Below are positions 12,321 through 24,582 of a stretch of DNA of 64,000 bases, piece by piece. Positions within the stretch are counted from its first letter, which is position 1, and every line of letters starts with the position of its first letter. The position numbers and the translations under genes are program-made. Source of the stretch: Isoperla grammatica (taxonomy: Eukaryota > Arthropoda > Insecta > Plecoptera > Perlodidae); the NCBI GenBank assembly GCA_945910005.1, contig OX246739.1, positions 37,768,608 to 37,832,607 on the forward strand, written 5' to 3'. The notes below the pieces were generated by a model. That model saw only the letters and a program-made list of their open reading frames with translations. It was not told the DNA's origin and searched no databases.

Positions 12321-13084
12321 ACTAGGAAAACGCTCTGTTTGACGCGTTGATAAGCGAGCGCGTCAATATCTACGAACTTTCTGGCGAAAAGTTTTCAATG
12401 CTAATACGAACAACAATTAACAACAATTCAAGAATGCGCATTGCAAAAATTGTTCTTATTTCCATGGCTATTATACTTTCCGACATTGTTGTATGCAGTG
12501 CAATGTGCGTTGCTAAGAATTTTCGTGGTCATGTTTTCAACACGGTCCGCCACCGTTACTAACACTTATTGACAGCAATAGAAATGTAATTTCTGCCTCT
12601 AATACGTTTAGGATCGCGTTTACATTAGTATATTCGTGACCGGACAAAAATTTACTATAAGATAGCCACCTCACATTTTGCCGTTACTGCGTTTTAGAAA
12701 AATATTTTCGAGTAACTTTCGTGTAACTTTGCCAATATTTATCAGATCGCCATTACATTAACATATTCGTGACCGGAAAAATCTGTAGAAAAATCTGGCT
12801 ATCTCACATTTTGCCGCCATTTTGTTTCAGAAAAATATTTTGCAGTAACTATGGTGTAACTTTGTAACTTTTCGAACGATTTTGCCTCAAAACTATACAC
12901 CTTCAATCCACATCGAGGATTGTGGATGGTCCAAATTTCAAGTTGATCGGACTTTCCGTTCGACCGCTATCGACAGACATAAAAACAAAAAAAAAACAAA
13001 AAAAAAACAAAAACAAAAAAAAAAAAAAAAAAAAAACAGAACGAAGTGTAAGAGTCAAGTGGAAACGCTCGCTTCGCTCGCTTA
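12321..13084 (+). repeat. Dispersed ~750-bp element, copy B (tandem with A)
   Basis: A head-to-tail neighbour of copy A, 140 bp away and very similar to it over the full length. The A-rich tract has expanded here to about 70 bp (12977-13036). It ends with the same GCTCGCTTCGCTCGCTTA. Confidence 0.8.
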
Positions 13085-14095
13085 ATTATTAGAACACACG
13101 TTCATAATTTGATATGACTTATGAAACCCCTCATGATTGCGGTTTGTTTATTTTTCAACCCATTCATACTACCAGAATGGTTGATTGATTGGTGGTTGAT
13201 TTTATACATTCTACATTCATCATCTTCATCATTCTATCATCCTGTTGTAAATTATATGATTGATTGTGATTTGGAAATAATGTGAATCAAAGCTACTTAC
13301 AAAAATTACCAATTATAAATATTACTTTTTAAATTGCGTCATTGGCAACACTATGTTACACTATGAGAACTATGGAACACCATAACATCTATTACTTATG
13401 TAATATTCTTATTTTGATAATTTAATTCCCATCGATCACAATTAGCAAACGCAACGCATGCCACTAAGCATTTCACTAAGCATGCCACTAAGCATGCCAC
13501 TAAGCATGTCACTGTCATAGTAAAGAGTTTTTCAATTTCAGCAACTGAGGTAAAAACAGAGTTTTTCCCGTCGGCATAACTATGTCTTACGACCACAAAT
13601 GACTGCCATTGGCTGTGTCGAGTTATACATTTGGGGGCGGGGCAGGGTAAAGAACACACTATTACAATAACATGCTTCTAAGACTGGTGCATGATGTCGC
13701 GCAAATGCAAACCCCGCCAAAAACGACATTACGTGAAAACAATGTAATGTGTTTTGTAAGCCATAAACAATAACATGTTTTGCAAGAGTGCTGTACACAA
13801 GAAAAAAAATAAACTAGTTGCAATATAAACTTTGACATGGAAGATAACGATTAACGTTATGCCTTTTAGATAATTGCACCACTACCCAAATTGACACTTG
13901 GATCTTCGAAGTAACCGTAAAGATATAAATATGCAATAGTTAAATGATCTGTTACAGAAGACAACATAAATACTGAGCCACAAAGAACACTTGAACGATA
14001 GTGGTTCATGTTTCTCTACGTCTAACTAATATTATTACAACCATGCTACTCGAGACGTGTTAGATGAAGATCAGGAACAGTAACAAGAACGATAC
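13085..14095. other. No gene recognised; short 12-bp tandem repeat
   Basis: AT-rich sequence. At 13456-13511 the 12-mer GCCACTAAGCAT is repeated about four times. Short open frames on the minus strand around it have no domain or splice support. Confidence 0.45.
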
Positions 14096-14097
14096 CC

Positions 14098-14172
14098 TGT
14101 GCGGGATTCAAAACCACGTCCCTCTTACGGCTAAACAGTGCGCCCCAAACCGCATGAGCCACCGCGTACAAG
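14098..14172 (-). repeat. tRNA-like SINE head (minus strand)
   Basis: Read on the minus strand, an A box (GTGGCTCATGCGG) at about 14164-14150 and a B box (GGTTTTGAATCCC) at about 14115-14102 have tRNA-like spacing. The 3' body is not recognised in this window. Confidence 0.4.
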
Positions 14173-14956
14173 TACCTAATTAAAGCCTTATACGCTTAGA
14201 TTTGCGCAGCACAGTTTTTACTTTATTATGACACCATACTCGGTGAAAGCAAGGATCGACATACACATGGCTACGCGAGAAAAAAAAAAAAAAAATTTGT
14301 CAGAACAGTGTTCAATTTCAATGAACCTTGTGTTAGCGTGTTGTATTGTATCACACATGACGTACGTATATACTGCATGCAATGCACCCACCTGATATAT
14401 GTGTCGGTAGTGTTGATGTGTTGATGTGTGAGCACCGTCCACTGTCCTCACTCGGCGTGGGCTTCCACCAAACTGACTCTACTCTCACTCGTTGCGTGAG
14501 TAACTGAACCTCACTCTCCACTTGATCTGCAAGCCAGTGAAGTTGCTGGCCTCGTTTCATCTTCCGCAAGAGTGTGGTGGTCAGTGCGCGGCCAGCTGTG
14601 GAGTAGACCACGTGGACTATGTAAACACTGGCGGGACGGACAATGGTGAGGCGGCGCTATTTAAAAAAATACAAACAAAAAACAGGCATAGTGCCATAAT
14701 TACCGATTTCTAGATACTAGTATTAAAAAACTCTGTATTTTAATGTTAACAACCCAAACAGTTTTTTTAAACAACCTTAGTTCGAAGTACCAGGGCCTTG
14801 AAATATCGGCGGTTGTGCAAGAACAACCATCCATTCCATTTTTACAAAATTGATCATAGTCCTGTGATTGCTGTGAAGGCTATTTTTATCAGTATTGAAG
14901 GCGGTGGATTCCGTTTTTTTTTATTTTTTTTTTAAGGCTAATACATACAGTGCACT

Positions 14957-15141
14957 ACTATATGGACTCAAAACTAACATAGATAGCGCTGCTAAGCAAC
15001 CACCTTTCAGCTGAATCAGCTCCTTTCAGATGAATAATAACAATAAAACAACAATGAAAACTAAAAACCCAAACCACTCGTTTAAGAAGTTTATTTTCTT
15101 GCCACCAGAATGCATCTAGTGTATTTTGAGTGCTTTATAGA
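14957..15141 (+). mobile_element. Short TIR element, copy 1
   Basis: About 185 bp with imperfect terminal inverted repeats of the type GCACTCAAAA-(T/C)A-ACTAGAT. A second copy lies at 36113-36303 in opposite orientation. Shared internal landmarks are GATAGCGCTGCTAAGCAACC, GATGAATAATAACAATAAAA and AGAAGTTTATTTTCTTG. It is non-coding. Confidence 0.7.
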
Positions 15142-15498
15142 ATACTGTAATGTCTTTCAAAATATTTTACAAAAACAACATTAGTCCGAAGGTGATTTGT
15201 CTTTCTTTTATATGTTCTACACTTTATTATAACAAATGTCATGGGAAAATGCAAACTATAAGCAATATACATACTTTAAGCAAAAATTTATAATTTTAAC
15301 AGTTAAATTGCAATAATAGAGAGGTTTATTGAGGTTTTATTGATTTCTTGGAAAGTGTATTTTTTTAACTATGGTGGTTTTAGTAAAATATCGCCTCAAT
15401 GGAGGATTCCCCTAAATGAATATACGGGGGGCTTTGCAGTATAGACCGATGCTTTATTATCTTCCAAATGTGTTTTATAAGGGAGTAAGTCATACTTA

Positions 15499-15831
15499 TT
15501 GCCAATTTCGTAGAGCGGTTTCCTCACCGTCATTGTCAACGAATCATACACACAACTAAATTCGGTGAAGCGCCATAGCCCCTATCTCACACAAAACAAA
15601 ATGTAAAATCAACAACAAAAACGTTGACCATACACTTCAAAACACTGAACACGAAACAGATCCATAGGCACGGACCAATGGATTGGCTGTAGATGTTAGA
15701 AATATCTGCTTTGTCAACAACATCCTTTACTCACGACGGGACAATCAAAGCATTGTTGTCACTTGATAAAGGTTTCTGAACACTTTCTAGAAGGGCAGAA
15801 AGAGAACGCGTGCACTCTACGAAATTGGCAA
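15499..15831. repeat. 17-bp inverted repeats 300 bp apart
   Basis: TTGCCAATTTCGTAGAG at 15499-15515 is perfectly inverted at 15815-15831. The inner sequence has no coding potential. It may be the termini of a small DNA element; no target duplication is seen next to the repeats. Confidence 0.45.
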
Positions 15832-16179
15832 CGTACCTGTCGATAGCAAGATTCTAACTTAAAGGGGTGTTTTCTTCTCCAAGGATGAATAATTGAAGAC
15901 ATCTCAAATTTGTCAAGGTTTTACATTTTGATTAATTAGTCGGAAAATCTTTTTTTTGTTATAAAAATGTTTTTGGCTTTTAAAAAAGTCGAAAAACGTA
16001 ATAATCGTAATTATTTTTTCTAGTTGGTATGTGGTATTTTGTGACCTTACAATTGGTGTCTTTACTTGCACATCCTAAGGAGCTACGAGAAATTGTGACA
16101 CATAAATTATGTTCAGAAACGACGACGCCAAACATCAAATAGTAAAATCACCAACCTGTGTAACTTTTTAACTTGCTAG

Positions 16180-16365
16180 CCGGCGCAGTTGGCCGAGGTC
16201 GATTAGGCGTTGGTCTAGTGAACCGCGGTCTCTGCGTCCCAGGCTCGAATCCTGGCTTGGGCATGGATGTCATGTGGCGTTTTTTCATCTTCATAATCAC
16301 CCACTCATCGTCTCGATTAGCCTCGTTGCAAAAATATGAGACGTAAAACCCCAAATATCATCATC
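16180..16365 (+). mobile_element. tRNA-derived SINE with 13-bp target duplication
   Basis: The 13-mer TTTAACTTGCTAG flanks the unit exactly, at 16167-16179 and 16366-16378. The 186-bp body starts with a tRNA-like head: an A-box-like GTTGGCCGAGG and a B box GGCTCGAATCC. A unique body follows (GGCATGGATGTCATGTGGCG) and a simple ATCATC tail. The exact duplication shows retrotransposition by target-primed insertion. A diverged 3' half of the same family lies at 113-195. Confidence 0.85.
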
Positions 16366-16444
16366 TTTAACTTGCTAGATTTGGTCATTGGAAGAACAAA
16401 AAGGTGCGTTACAGTACGTTAGGATGTGGAAGGTAAGATAGGGC

Positions 16445-16645
16445 ACAATCAAGGAATCGAACCCGAACCCGAACCTGAACCTGAAACCCACAAAAACCCG
16501 AAATTTCTCTGAACCAAAACCCGAACCTGAACCCGAATACAGATTTTTAACGAACCCGAACCCGAACCTGTATTACGGATATCTTCAAAACCTGAACCCC
16601 AACCACAATAAGCGCCATTTCGGGTTCGGGTTCGGGGCTGGGTCA
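16445..16645. repeat. GAACCC-rich hexamer repeats
   Basis: Many copies of GAACCC/GAACCT in the left part and GGTTCGGGTTCGGG in the right part give an internally inverted, low-complexity structure. Similar subterminal arrays occur in hAT MITEs, for example the GAAC-rich ends of the element at 39672-40863. No matching termini or target duplication were found here. Confidence 0.5.
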
Positions 16646-16939
16646 ATATGCACAATGATAACATAATCTTACAAAACGAAACGTTGTTAGTGCGATGATA
16701 TAACATGGGCTCAGAACAAGACAACAAACAGGGACAAGGTCAGGTCACAAGGGAGGAATCAATTTTTTTGTCTCGAAGATTTCTGTTAGAGAAGATACAG
16801 AAATATACTAATAGAGTGAAGATCGTTGAAATGGCAAAGAAATTATGAATGTGTTACAAATACGGAAATAAAGTAATTTAGGAAATGTACAAGTCATGCA
16901 GGCAGCTAAAGTAAAGTGAGACTGAATGGAGAGTAAGTA

Positions 16940-17220
16940 GAAGTAAGAATAAAAAGGTGTAACACAGGGATCTTCACTGTATCCACTGTTGCTCAAGTTA
17001 TGCATAGAGAGGAAGTAATAAATTAATTAAAGGATTTGAAGCCAAACAGGAGAAACGATCTATGGGAAAATATCAGTGTGCGACGATATGCAGACGACAA
17101 TGTATCAAGAATTAAAACAAATAAATGGATACTATCATACTGGATAGATTCCTGAGTTAATGGAAAAGCTCCATTACAAAATGAAGACAACAGAAACAAA
17201 ACAAATGTGAAGGCCAAAGG
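16940..17220 (+). pseudogene. Decayed LINE reverse-transcriptase fragment
   Basis: At 16956 the sequence reads GVTQGSSLYPLLL, matching the conserved G-V-x-Q-G-x-x-L-S-P-L-L block of non-LTR reverse transcriptases. About 120 bases later, in another frame (17078), it reads VRRYADDN, the catalytic Y/F-A-D-D block. The spacing of about 40 codons is normal for the family. The frame shift and an in-frame stop upstream show that it is dead. The rest of the LINE is not visible. What is seen are the two motifs; the subclass is not assigned. Confidence 0.65.
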
Positions 17221-17290
17221 ATGGACAATAGGATAATTGGGAGGTATAAGAAATGATTCGCTAAAGAAAGTTCAAGAATTGTATTAACTG

Positions 17291-18301
17291 CAGAAGAAAG
17301 AGCAAATGAGTTCTAGCCCTATATGGAGAATCTAGAGTAAAAAATGAAATTGCATTCTCTCAAAATGATACGTGCAATTTTGAAATATAATATCTTTATC
17401 ATTAATAACTTTCTTATTCGTATAGCCTTCGGTGATTTTAGTTGATGGTGGACAACCTTCATTTTGAAGAACCAATGTGACATAGAACTTGCATTGTAAT
17501 TTGTAAATTGAGATGAATGGATGACATGATTTATGTATAACATATAATGATGGTACTGTGACTTTCGTGTTTCTTTCTGTTGCACGTATAGACTTCATGT
17601 GTTGTATAGGTATCCAGTCAAACGTATAAGTGTACACATTCTGATGGTATTGCGTTTTATTACAAGCTTCCAAGTTTGAAGCTTGTTCTGGCGAACTAAC
17701 ATTTTAAAGCTAGGAATTTACACATGCACATATGTACTGACACTTTGCCCTTTCTAGAAAATTGCAGGCAAAATGTTTGTAGAATGTTTTTGTTGATATT
17801 GTAACGAAGACATCAATGTGTTGTGGAAATGTCATGTTTGCACAATACAATAAATTCGTTGACATCGTTTGCACACCTTTAAGATCATATTACCATTCAG
17901 TATTCAGCTTGTAGCTCAACTTTTGTCAATAGAAGTGTATATTTAAGTGTGCGTTTATTTGGCTTGAGGCAATGTACTGAGATTAACACCAATACTGATA
18001 TCGACTTGACTAAGGTTAAGCAATAACAATATGACAAGCTAAGATTATAGTACGATATTATATTTTAATATTTTAACCTGTGTGTCGTGATATAATCGTC
18101 GTAGTTTCAACTTTAACGCGAAAAAATCATATACACAAATCGTGTTACGGACTAACCAATAGCTGCGTTCCAACATTTTATCTCAAGTAATCAGGGATAT
18201 GATAGATGCATCACTATGGGTTGGATTACACAAAATAACTAGGAACACGAATACTAATAATTTATTAATCAATAATGTTTAAGTACATACAGTGTCATTA
18301 C
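17291..18301. other. No gene recognised
   Basis: AT-rich sequence with short open frames only. No splice-supported exon or repeat shared with the rest of the window was noticed. Confidence 0.45.
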
Positions 18302-18307
18302 TTTATT
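18302..18307 (-). promoter_or_regulatory. Candidate poly-A signal AATAAA
   Basis: Lies on the minus strand seven bases after the stop codon of the possible exon 18314-18614. The short distance would give a very short 3' UTR. Confidence 0.35.
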
Positions 18308-18313
18308 CTTAAG

Positions 18314-18614
18314 CTATAACATTGAAAAAATAACTATTATTGTTGAAAATACCTCATACAGCGAGTAAATTTTGATCCACCTTGGCTTAGGAATGTGTTG
18401 AGCAGACAACCTGGCTGATGCCTCGCCCTGGTGATCACGTTTAATGAAATACTGGCCACAGCCAGACTGACATGAAGCCAAAGATGCCACAGGCTCACAT
18501 TCAGCTGCGTTGGCTGACGTCGATTCAAGTGGCAAATTGAAAAAGAGATGACTACAATAATCTTCATGCTTTGATTCGTCATGTGTAGATAGACAGCCCA
18601 AATTCAATCTGTGT
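18314..18614 (-). CDS. Possible terminal exon, unknown protein
   Basis: On the minus strand a good 3' splice site (CCTTTTTTCTTGTTCAG) precedes 18614. From there a frame of about 99 codons is open to a TAG at 18316-18314. An AATAAA signal follows seven bases later (18307-18302). The peptide has a cysteine-containing stretch (ECEPVASLASCQSGCGQYF), a basic segment, and a hydrophobic C-terminus ending STIIVIFSML that could be membrane-associated. I do not recognise a domain. Upstream exons are not identified; the next sequence in that direction is a foldback repeat. The call rests on acceptor, open frame and poly-A signal only, and a chance open frame cannot be excluded. Confidence 0.35.
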
Positions 18615-18757
18615 CTGAACAAGAAAAAAGGATGTTACTGCAAATCATCTACACATTTAGTATGATTATGTTATAAAAGACATTACCATCATTTCAATAA
18701 TTTGGCTAACCAACAATACTTTCAATAAACGAGTTCAGTAGTCAGTCTACACTACGT

Positions 18758-20071
18758 GCCAACCTACCCTGCCAATCACTAACCTCAAAAGGAGGCGATA
18801 GTATTGTGGAGATCATAAATGTCAATCACAAATAATTATTCAGCAAAGCACTCACCTTCTCAGCCGGTACCAACAGCTGAATGTGAAGAATGTTGCCTCG
18901 ACTCGACTACGGACGGGTATCGCTCCCTGCGTATAGGGGAAGGTCCCCTTTTTGTAACTGTGTGTCCACCCCCTTGACTGCGCTTCAGATTTTAGACAAG
19001 ATTGACATTTACAACTGTCAACAAAAGGGGCGAAGGCTAAGTCGCCCTTTGTGTGTACAGTATATACAACCCGCAGTTGGACACACAGATATTTTCGAGG
19101 TCTGAAAGCTGGATCGTTTGGCCAAACCCTCCGACATTCCTTCCCTCGACACATCGACCGCAAATACCTTTGATCGACGAGCTGTTCATAATTTTACCTA
19201 TTAATCCTGATGACCTGTCACAACAAATGTCATATATAATTTAGAACAACACTTTTTTCTGAATTAAATGCTGTATCCATCGTTGATATTTCTACATTGC
19301 GCTAAAGAGCTGGAAATTATACAATCAGTGTTTTTTTTAATTTGTCTTTCTATGACGAACACAACCATTTGTACTAATGAATTGATATTAGTAGATAATG
19401 TGTTTTCGTGGATTAGAAGAAACAGTAGTTGTACAAAGACAATCAGAAGACCTGCTGCTCTATATCTTACATTTTAATTACGATTAGATGTGAAAATTAA
19501 TGCCAACGTATAAAAAAATGTGTATTTTCTTTCATAAAACGGCTTCAAATTACATTACCACATTTTTTAAATTGCATTTATTTTATACGTAAGGCATTAA
19601 GGCAATAATCTTGTACGATAAAACTGACACACAATTCCTAACTTGAAGTATTATGATTGGCGGTAGGCCTACTATTACGTAAATTAAACTTTTTCCTAAA
19701 TGTAAGATTATAATATGGTTTGCTAATATAAGTCCGGTTGTTTTCGTCATAGAAAGACAAATAAAAAAAAACTGATCACATAATTTCAAGCTGTTTAACA
19801 CTGTTTAATACGATCATGAAATATCCGTATAATTCCTAAAAAGTGTTTTTTCCTACGAGATGACTTTTGTTGTGACAGGTCATCATGATTAAAGGTAAGA
19901 TAATGCAAGGCTCGCCGATCGAAGGTAATTATTACGGTCGAGGCGAGAGGGAGGGAAACCCGTACTTTAGTCAGAGGTTGGTACAAACGCTACCCGAATT
20001 TATGCCCTCGGGCCTGTCCAACTGCGAAATAAACGAACTGTAGTGATTGGCAGGGTGCTTCTTAGGTTGGG
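18758..20071. mobile_element. Large diverged foldback element
   Basis: The ends are inverted: CCAACCTACCCTGCCAATCACTA at 18760-18782 and TAGTGATTGGCAGGGTGCTTCTTAGGTTGG at 20042-20071. Internal blocks are inverted too: TGATGACCTGTCACAACAAA at 19209-19228 against 19866-19885, and TTTGTCTTTCTATGACGAA at 19342-19360 against 19744-19762. The arms differ by indels, so it is old. No transposase frame is visible. Confidence 0.65.
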
Positions 20072-20355
20072 ACGCAGAGTAGCCAGGTATTAGGGCCGTG
20101 GCCTATACCAAGACAATGAACGAACCCTATAAGACATAACCCACATTGACACGTTTAGGTTACGCTGCCGTTTTTAATACAGGCTAGCTTTGAACTGTGA
20201 TTTCTCTAGAGATTATGAAATATTATAATTAATGCTTCATGTCGATTCACAAGGCCGATTTTATTTAAGTTCATCCTGTAAATAATAAGGATAGTGAGCA
20301 TGCATGCATAGCCGAACTCTTGATTCAAGAAACACTAGACGCTGTTTCAGATTAA

Positions 20356-20456
20356 TTCCAATAAGTGAGCACTCAAAGCACTTGTGCCAGAAATGAACGG
20401 TGACTCTTTGAGGTCACGAAAGAGGTATCGTTGAGTTCTGGCACAAGTGCGTTGTA
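20356..20456. repeat. Short inverted repeat (hairpin)
   Basis: AAGCACTTGTGCCAGAA on the left and TTCTGGCACAAGTGCGTT on the right enclose about 45 bp. The structure looks like a minimal MITE; no target duplication was identified. Confidence 0.55.
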
Positions 20457-23400
20457 TTATAATGTAACAGTTAAAAGTGAATTGTAATGTTAATGTTTAT
20501 AATTTGGAAAATTATTATTTCTTTGAAATCTATATTGTACTTGATCTGTAGATTATGATAGTTTTCATTGTTGGCCGTTTGATACTTTCACTCTTAATTA
20601 GTGAGAGCTTTTCTTTTTATTATATCCCGCATATAAGACGCTGTAAAGCCTTCGCTTCTCGACTCGAGTACCAGATATAAATATTTCCATATATTATTCT
20701 GGTAACATTGTCTCAAACTCAATGTTAATTCATGTGATGTTGTCCCTGTTTTGAAGTTCGTTTATTCATATTATTATTTTTTATTCGTTCATCTGCCAAA
20801 TAATGGGTCAAGACATCCATTTTCACTTGAGGTGAGTTTCACTTCCGAGGTGAAAAAAACTCTTCAATACTTAACCTTACTCTTTATTAAAATAGTACTA
20901 ATAATTATTCTTTCAATTGTCGTTAATTCCGCTATAAAGTTTAAAAGTATAAAGTTTATTTGTAAAACTTTTTCTGGTAGTTGATCGTCCATTAGAGTCG
21001 TCCGCGCAAACATTATGCCGAAAAGATTTGGCAACAACTAAAATATGCAAAATCGTACCTGCGAAGCGAGATTACACACAATAGTTTCTCAATCAGTGGG
21101 TCAGGGAGGCCAGCCTATAGCTAGATGTCACACGCTGGGCCGGTTGCGCGAATGAGGTGAGCTGGACCAATCAGAAGACTGGCAGCGGTATCAACAGGTG
21201 AACGCCGCGCGACCGTGTTCATTACCATTACGCCAAGTTTATGAAACAAAAGATAAGAATAGAATGAATGATTGTGTTGTAGCTACTTTTTGTGGAGCGC
21301 CGGTTTTTTCTTTCTACCCTTCCTGAAAGTGTTTAGAAAGCTTTATACGTTTCACGTAACGTCCTCCAGTGACAATAACGCCGTGATTGAACCCTCGAGA
21401 ATGAAGGATGCTGCTGACAGAGCAGGTGTTTGTACTATCTAAAATGAAACATTAGTCTATTTCTATGGATCTGTTTTGACTGGCTATGGCTGCGTGTCTG
21501 TCCGTCCGCTGACAATCCCTTTCGACGAATTTAGTTGGTCGTATAATTTGTCGGTAATGACGGCGAAGGATGCTCTGTGAAATTGGCCTAATACAACCAT
21601 ATAAACATACAATCGTTGCAAATAAAAGAAACACTCGCTCACGGCGCGCGGGTCTCTGATGAGAGTCATTAGTTTTAGCGCGACAAAACCCTCAGAGATA
21701 AGTGCATGTGTAAGTGTGAATTGTTTGCATATTGTTGGGTCATTAACGGTGGTTCGGATCCGTTAAACCCAAGTTACCTTCGTTCGCGGCCTTGGCAGCT
21801 TTGAAGGGCTTGCGACTCATTACCACATAAACTTTCTCGTGTGCTAAGATGACAGTTGTATGATTAATTGTGTGTTTTATCCTGCGTTCCAGCAAGTTGT
21901 TTCTATTTTTATACAAAACAGTACCGTACATAAAATGTATCCTAGGTTCACTTTCATGCTAATTAAGACTACAATAACAGAGTATACATAATTGTCCGAC
22001 CCGCCTTTCTTAATTAACTGATACATTACAGAAAACTAAAAGGCTAGATGAACAGGTGTTTAGTTACGACTACTAGTCTGACGTAATACTTAGCCTACTA
22101 ATTGTGTGTAAATACTAAGATATATCTGAGCTGGATAAGCAAGTAATCATGGGTGTAGGATATTGTGCGAACGAATTCCTGTGTCTCGTTTGTCTTGTGG
22201 ATTTATTCCTGCTGTGAATGCAGATGGTTCGGGGCTCGATACCCAGTTCAGGCCAGAGTTTAAAATGAATTTGTTATCTGTGGTATAACTTTGGAAATTA
22301 TGTGACCTAGGATATGGAATATGTAAATTTCGACTTCTAAGTCGTCATAGCAACGAAGCACATAATAAATTAAATAATGCCCTCCACTTAAAATCAGTTC
22401 TTGTATCTGAGTGGGCAGACAATAAATACATTGTTTATGCTGTTTACTGTAATCATACTCAGTGGCCAAATAAATGCAAAGAGTTTCGAGTAAGTCTGAG
22501 TTTATTGAGCAAACCACAACAAATCAACCTGGAAATGACTCTAGTCTCCCACTATATCAATTCTCACGCTTATACCTCACATCCTTTTCTGTAACCAGCC
22601 GTATCATGCACCCTGTTTCAACGAAAATCAACACATTCCTTGCGTTATTTCATCAATTCGTAAAGGTAGTATTCCGCTTATTTAGAGCCTATTATAGCCT
22701 TAATGATCAATGATCAGGGTTTTCAGAATTCCATGACACGGTCAAACATGACCACTAATGGTTCTGTGTCAAGTAAGAAGAGTGAGTCTGGAACGATGTA
22801 TTGCCCAGCCATGGCTGTATGACCTGGAAACAATTTTGTATAGTTATATTTCGAGTGGAAGCCGACTCTAAATCTTGTCAACACTCAACACACTGTCCGA
22901 TATGTTTTAGTAACCGACTTCGGCCTTCTGAGTAGCTTCATTCGCTCCATGTTTACGTACGCAAGTCAACATTAGCAACAATCCTTCGACGTGATAATAC
23001 AGATAGCCACGATCATATTTCTTGTATCAGCTAGGCTGAAGTCATTGGAATTTATATGCAATGGTTATGACATACGCCTCATTTATCGTTCCGACCAAAA
23101 GATCCGACACTTCTTTTCTTTCCTTGGTTGAATATTATATTTGCTCTCCTACACACCACATGTATTCAGATATTTTATCTATACACACATGTTGACTATC
23201 TTTAGGGTAGTTTCGCCACTTTTTTAATGCATTAAAACAAACTTGAGTTGTCTCAAAAATGTGAGAAGATTCCACTTTCCAGTTTCAAGAGCAAAAACAA
23301 ACACAAGACAACGTAAAAAATGGTAGAATTTTGTAAACTGTGTTCAATAAATTACAGAAATATAAGAATTGTGAGAGGGAATTGTCATTTTTGGCGTATT

Positions 23401-23900
23401 TTGGCTCTTAAAAGTAAAATCGTGTGCTTGATATTATGTCTGCGCTTCTTTTGTTGTAATCAGGTTAAAGTTCCGAATTGTTCGAGTCCACTCTAAGCTG
23501 TTCGGCCAAGTGATTCCAAAAAACTGCTGCACATTCCCTCCATCTCTAAGCAACCACCCCTTACCACCGTGACAACCCGACAATCATATCATATTTATTC
23601 ATTTCATATTATATTATTTATAATCGGTCATATTTGTTCTGCTGGGCTCTGGTCACATAGCTAGGGAGTGAAATAACTGGGAATATCTGCACTTCTAGCT
23701 GTGAAGCTACGATGTTATAACTACAATAATCCATTCACCTCAAACGTGCCTACACACTCCAGCTATAAATACTCCCCACGTTGACACCGATGGGTTTGTC
23801 TCCACACCCATGTAGTAAGATAACTATAATTTCTCCCGACTAATGACAACCTGGTATATGCTAATGTTTACCGCATGCGCACTTGAGCGCAACCCAAACC
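20457..23900. other. No gene recognised
   Basis: AT-rich sequence with many short open frames but no convincing exon. A tRNA B-box-like GGGGCTCGATACCC at 22229-22243 lacks a good A box. A TATAAATA at 23763-23770 upstream of the duplicated block at 23901 could be a core promoter, but nothing downstream supports a gene. Confidence 0.4.
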
Positions 23901-24136
23901 GCCAGTTGCGCCAGCCTGTGTGGTTGATTGCCGGAACAGCTACGTTAGTCTCATTTAGCTCATGCGTGGCTGCTATAGTGGCCGCGACGTATCAAGCAAG
24001 GTGTTGCCGTCATAGCAACACAACTACCAGTTGCGCCAGCCTGTGTGGTTGCCGGAACTGCTACGTTAGTCTCATTTAGCTCATGCGTGGCTGCTATAGT
24101 GGCCGCAACGTACCTGGCAAGGTGTTGCCGTCATAG
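23901..24136 (+). repeat. Tandem duplication of ~120 bp
   Basis: Two nearly identical direct copies start CAGTTGCGCCAGCCTGTGTGG and run to GGTGTTGCCGTCATAG. The second copy lacks four bases (GATT) early in the unit, which shifts the frame. Read in the first copy, the block gives a hydrophobic stretch (WLIAGTATLVSFSSCVAAIV) followed by a Cys/Arg-rich segment. There is no splice or homology support for coding. Confidence 0.75.
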
Positions 24137-24530
24137 ATTGTTATATTGAAATTATTATTTGTTTCAAATATGTCCATCAAATAATTCATGTTTTGTTTCC
24201 TGCTGTCATTGGGAAATAAAGTTATTTCTCGGTGTTTTTCTTCAGAATATGGTTGTAAAACAAACTTAATACATTGTAATGAACGATAATAAAGTTATGC
24301 GGAATGCCTCGATCCCCTCTGTATCCACACCAAAGTGCGAGTAATGGAAAATAAATACAAATCCACAAACTTCGAGGTTTACTGAAACTCCGCTGTAGGG
24401 AGGATTTTCAGAGCAAATACTGTATTGCATTATATTGGTACCCGCAATAATATATAGGCTCACTAATACATGGATACCATGTCAAGCATAGCCCAGTATA
24501 TTTTGTATAAGAGGACAAGCAACTTTTCAA

Positions 24531-24582
24531 CCTAAGGGAGTTCGACGAGCCACTGCTAGGCGGAGATCAAGTAGATCTTAGC
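24531..24582. repeat. CTAGCGGAG-family hairpin element, fragment
   Basis: Contains GTTCGACGAGCC and GCTAGGCGGAGATCAAGTAGAT, the same core found at 47230-47300 and 56424-56486. Confidence 0.55.

Noticed and set aside
14351..14611. Minus-strand open frame (MKRGQQLHWLADQ...)
   Set aside because: Composition is plausible, but there is no acceptor, poly-A signal or recognised domain.
22195..22260. tRNA-like B box GGGGCTCGATACCC
   Set aside because: No A box at the right distance and no fold; not enough for a SINE or tRNA call.
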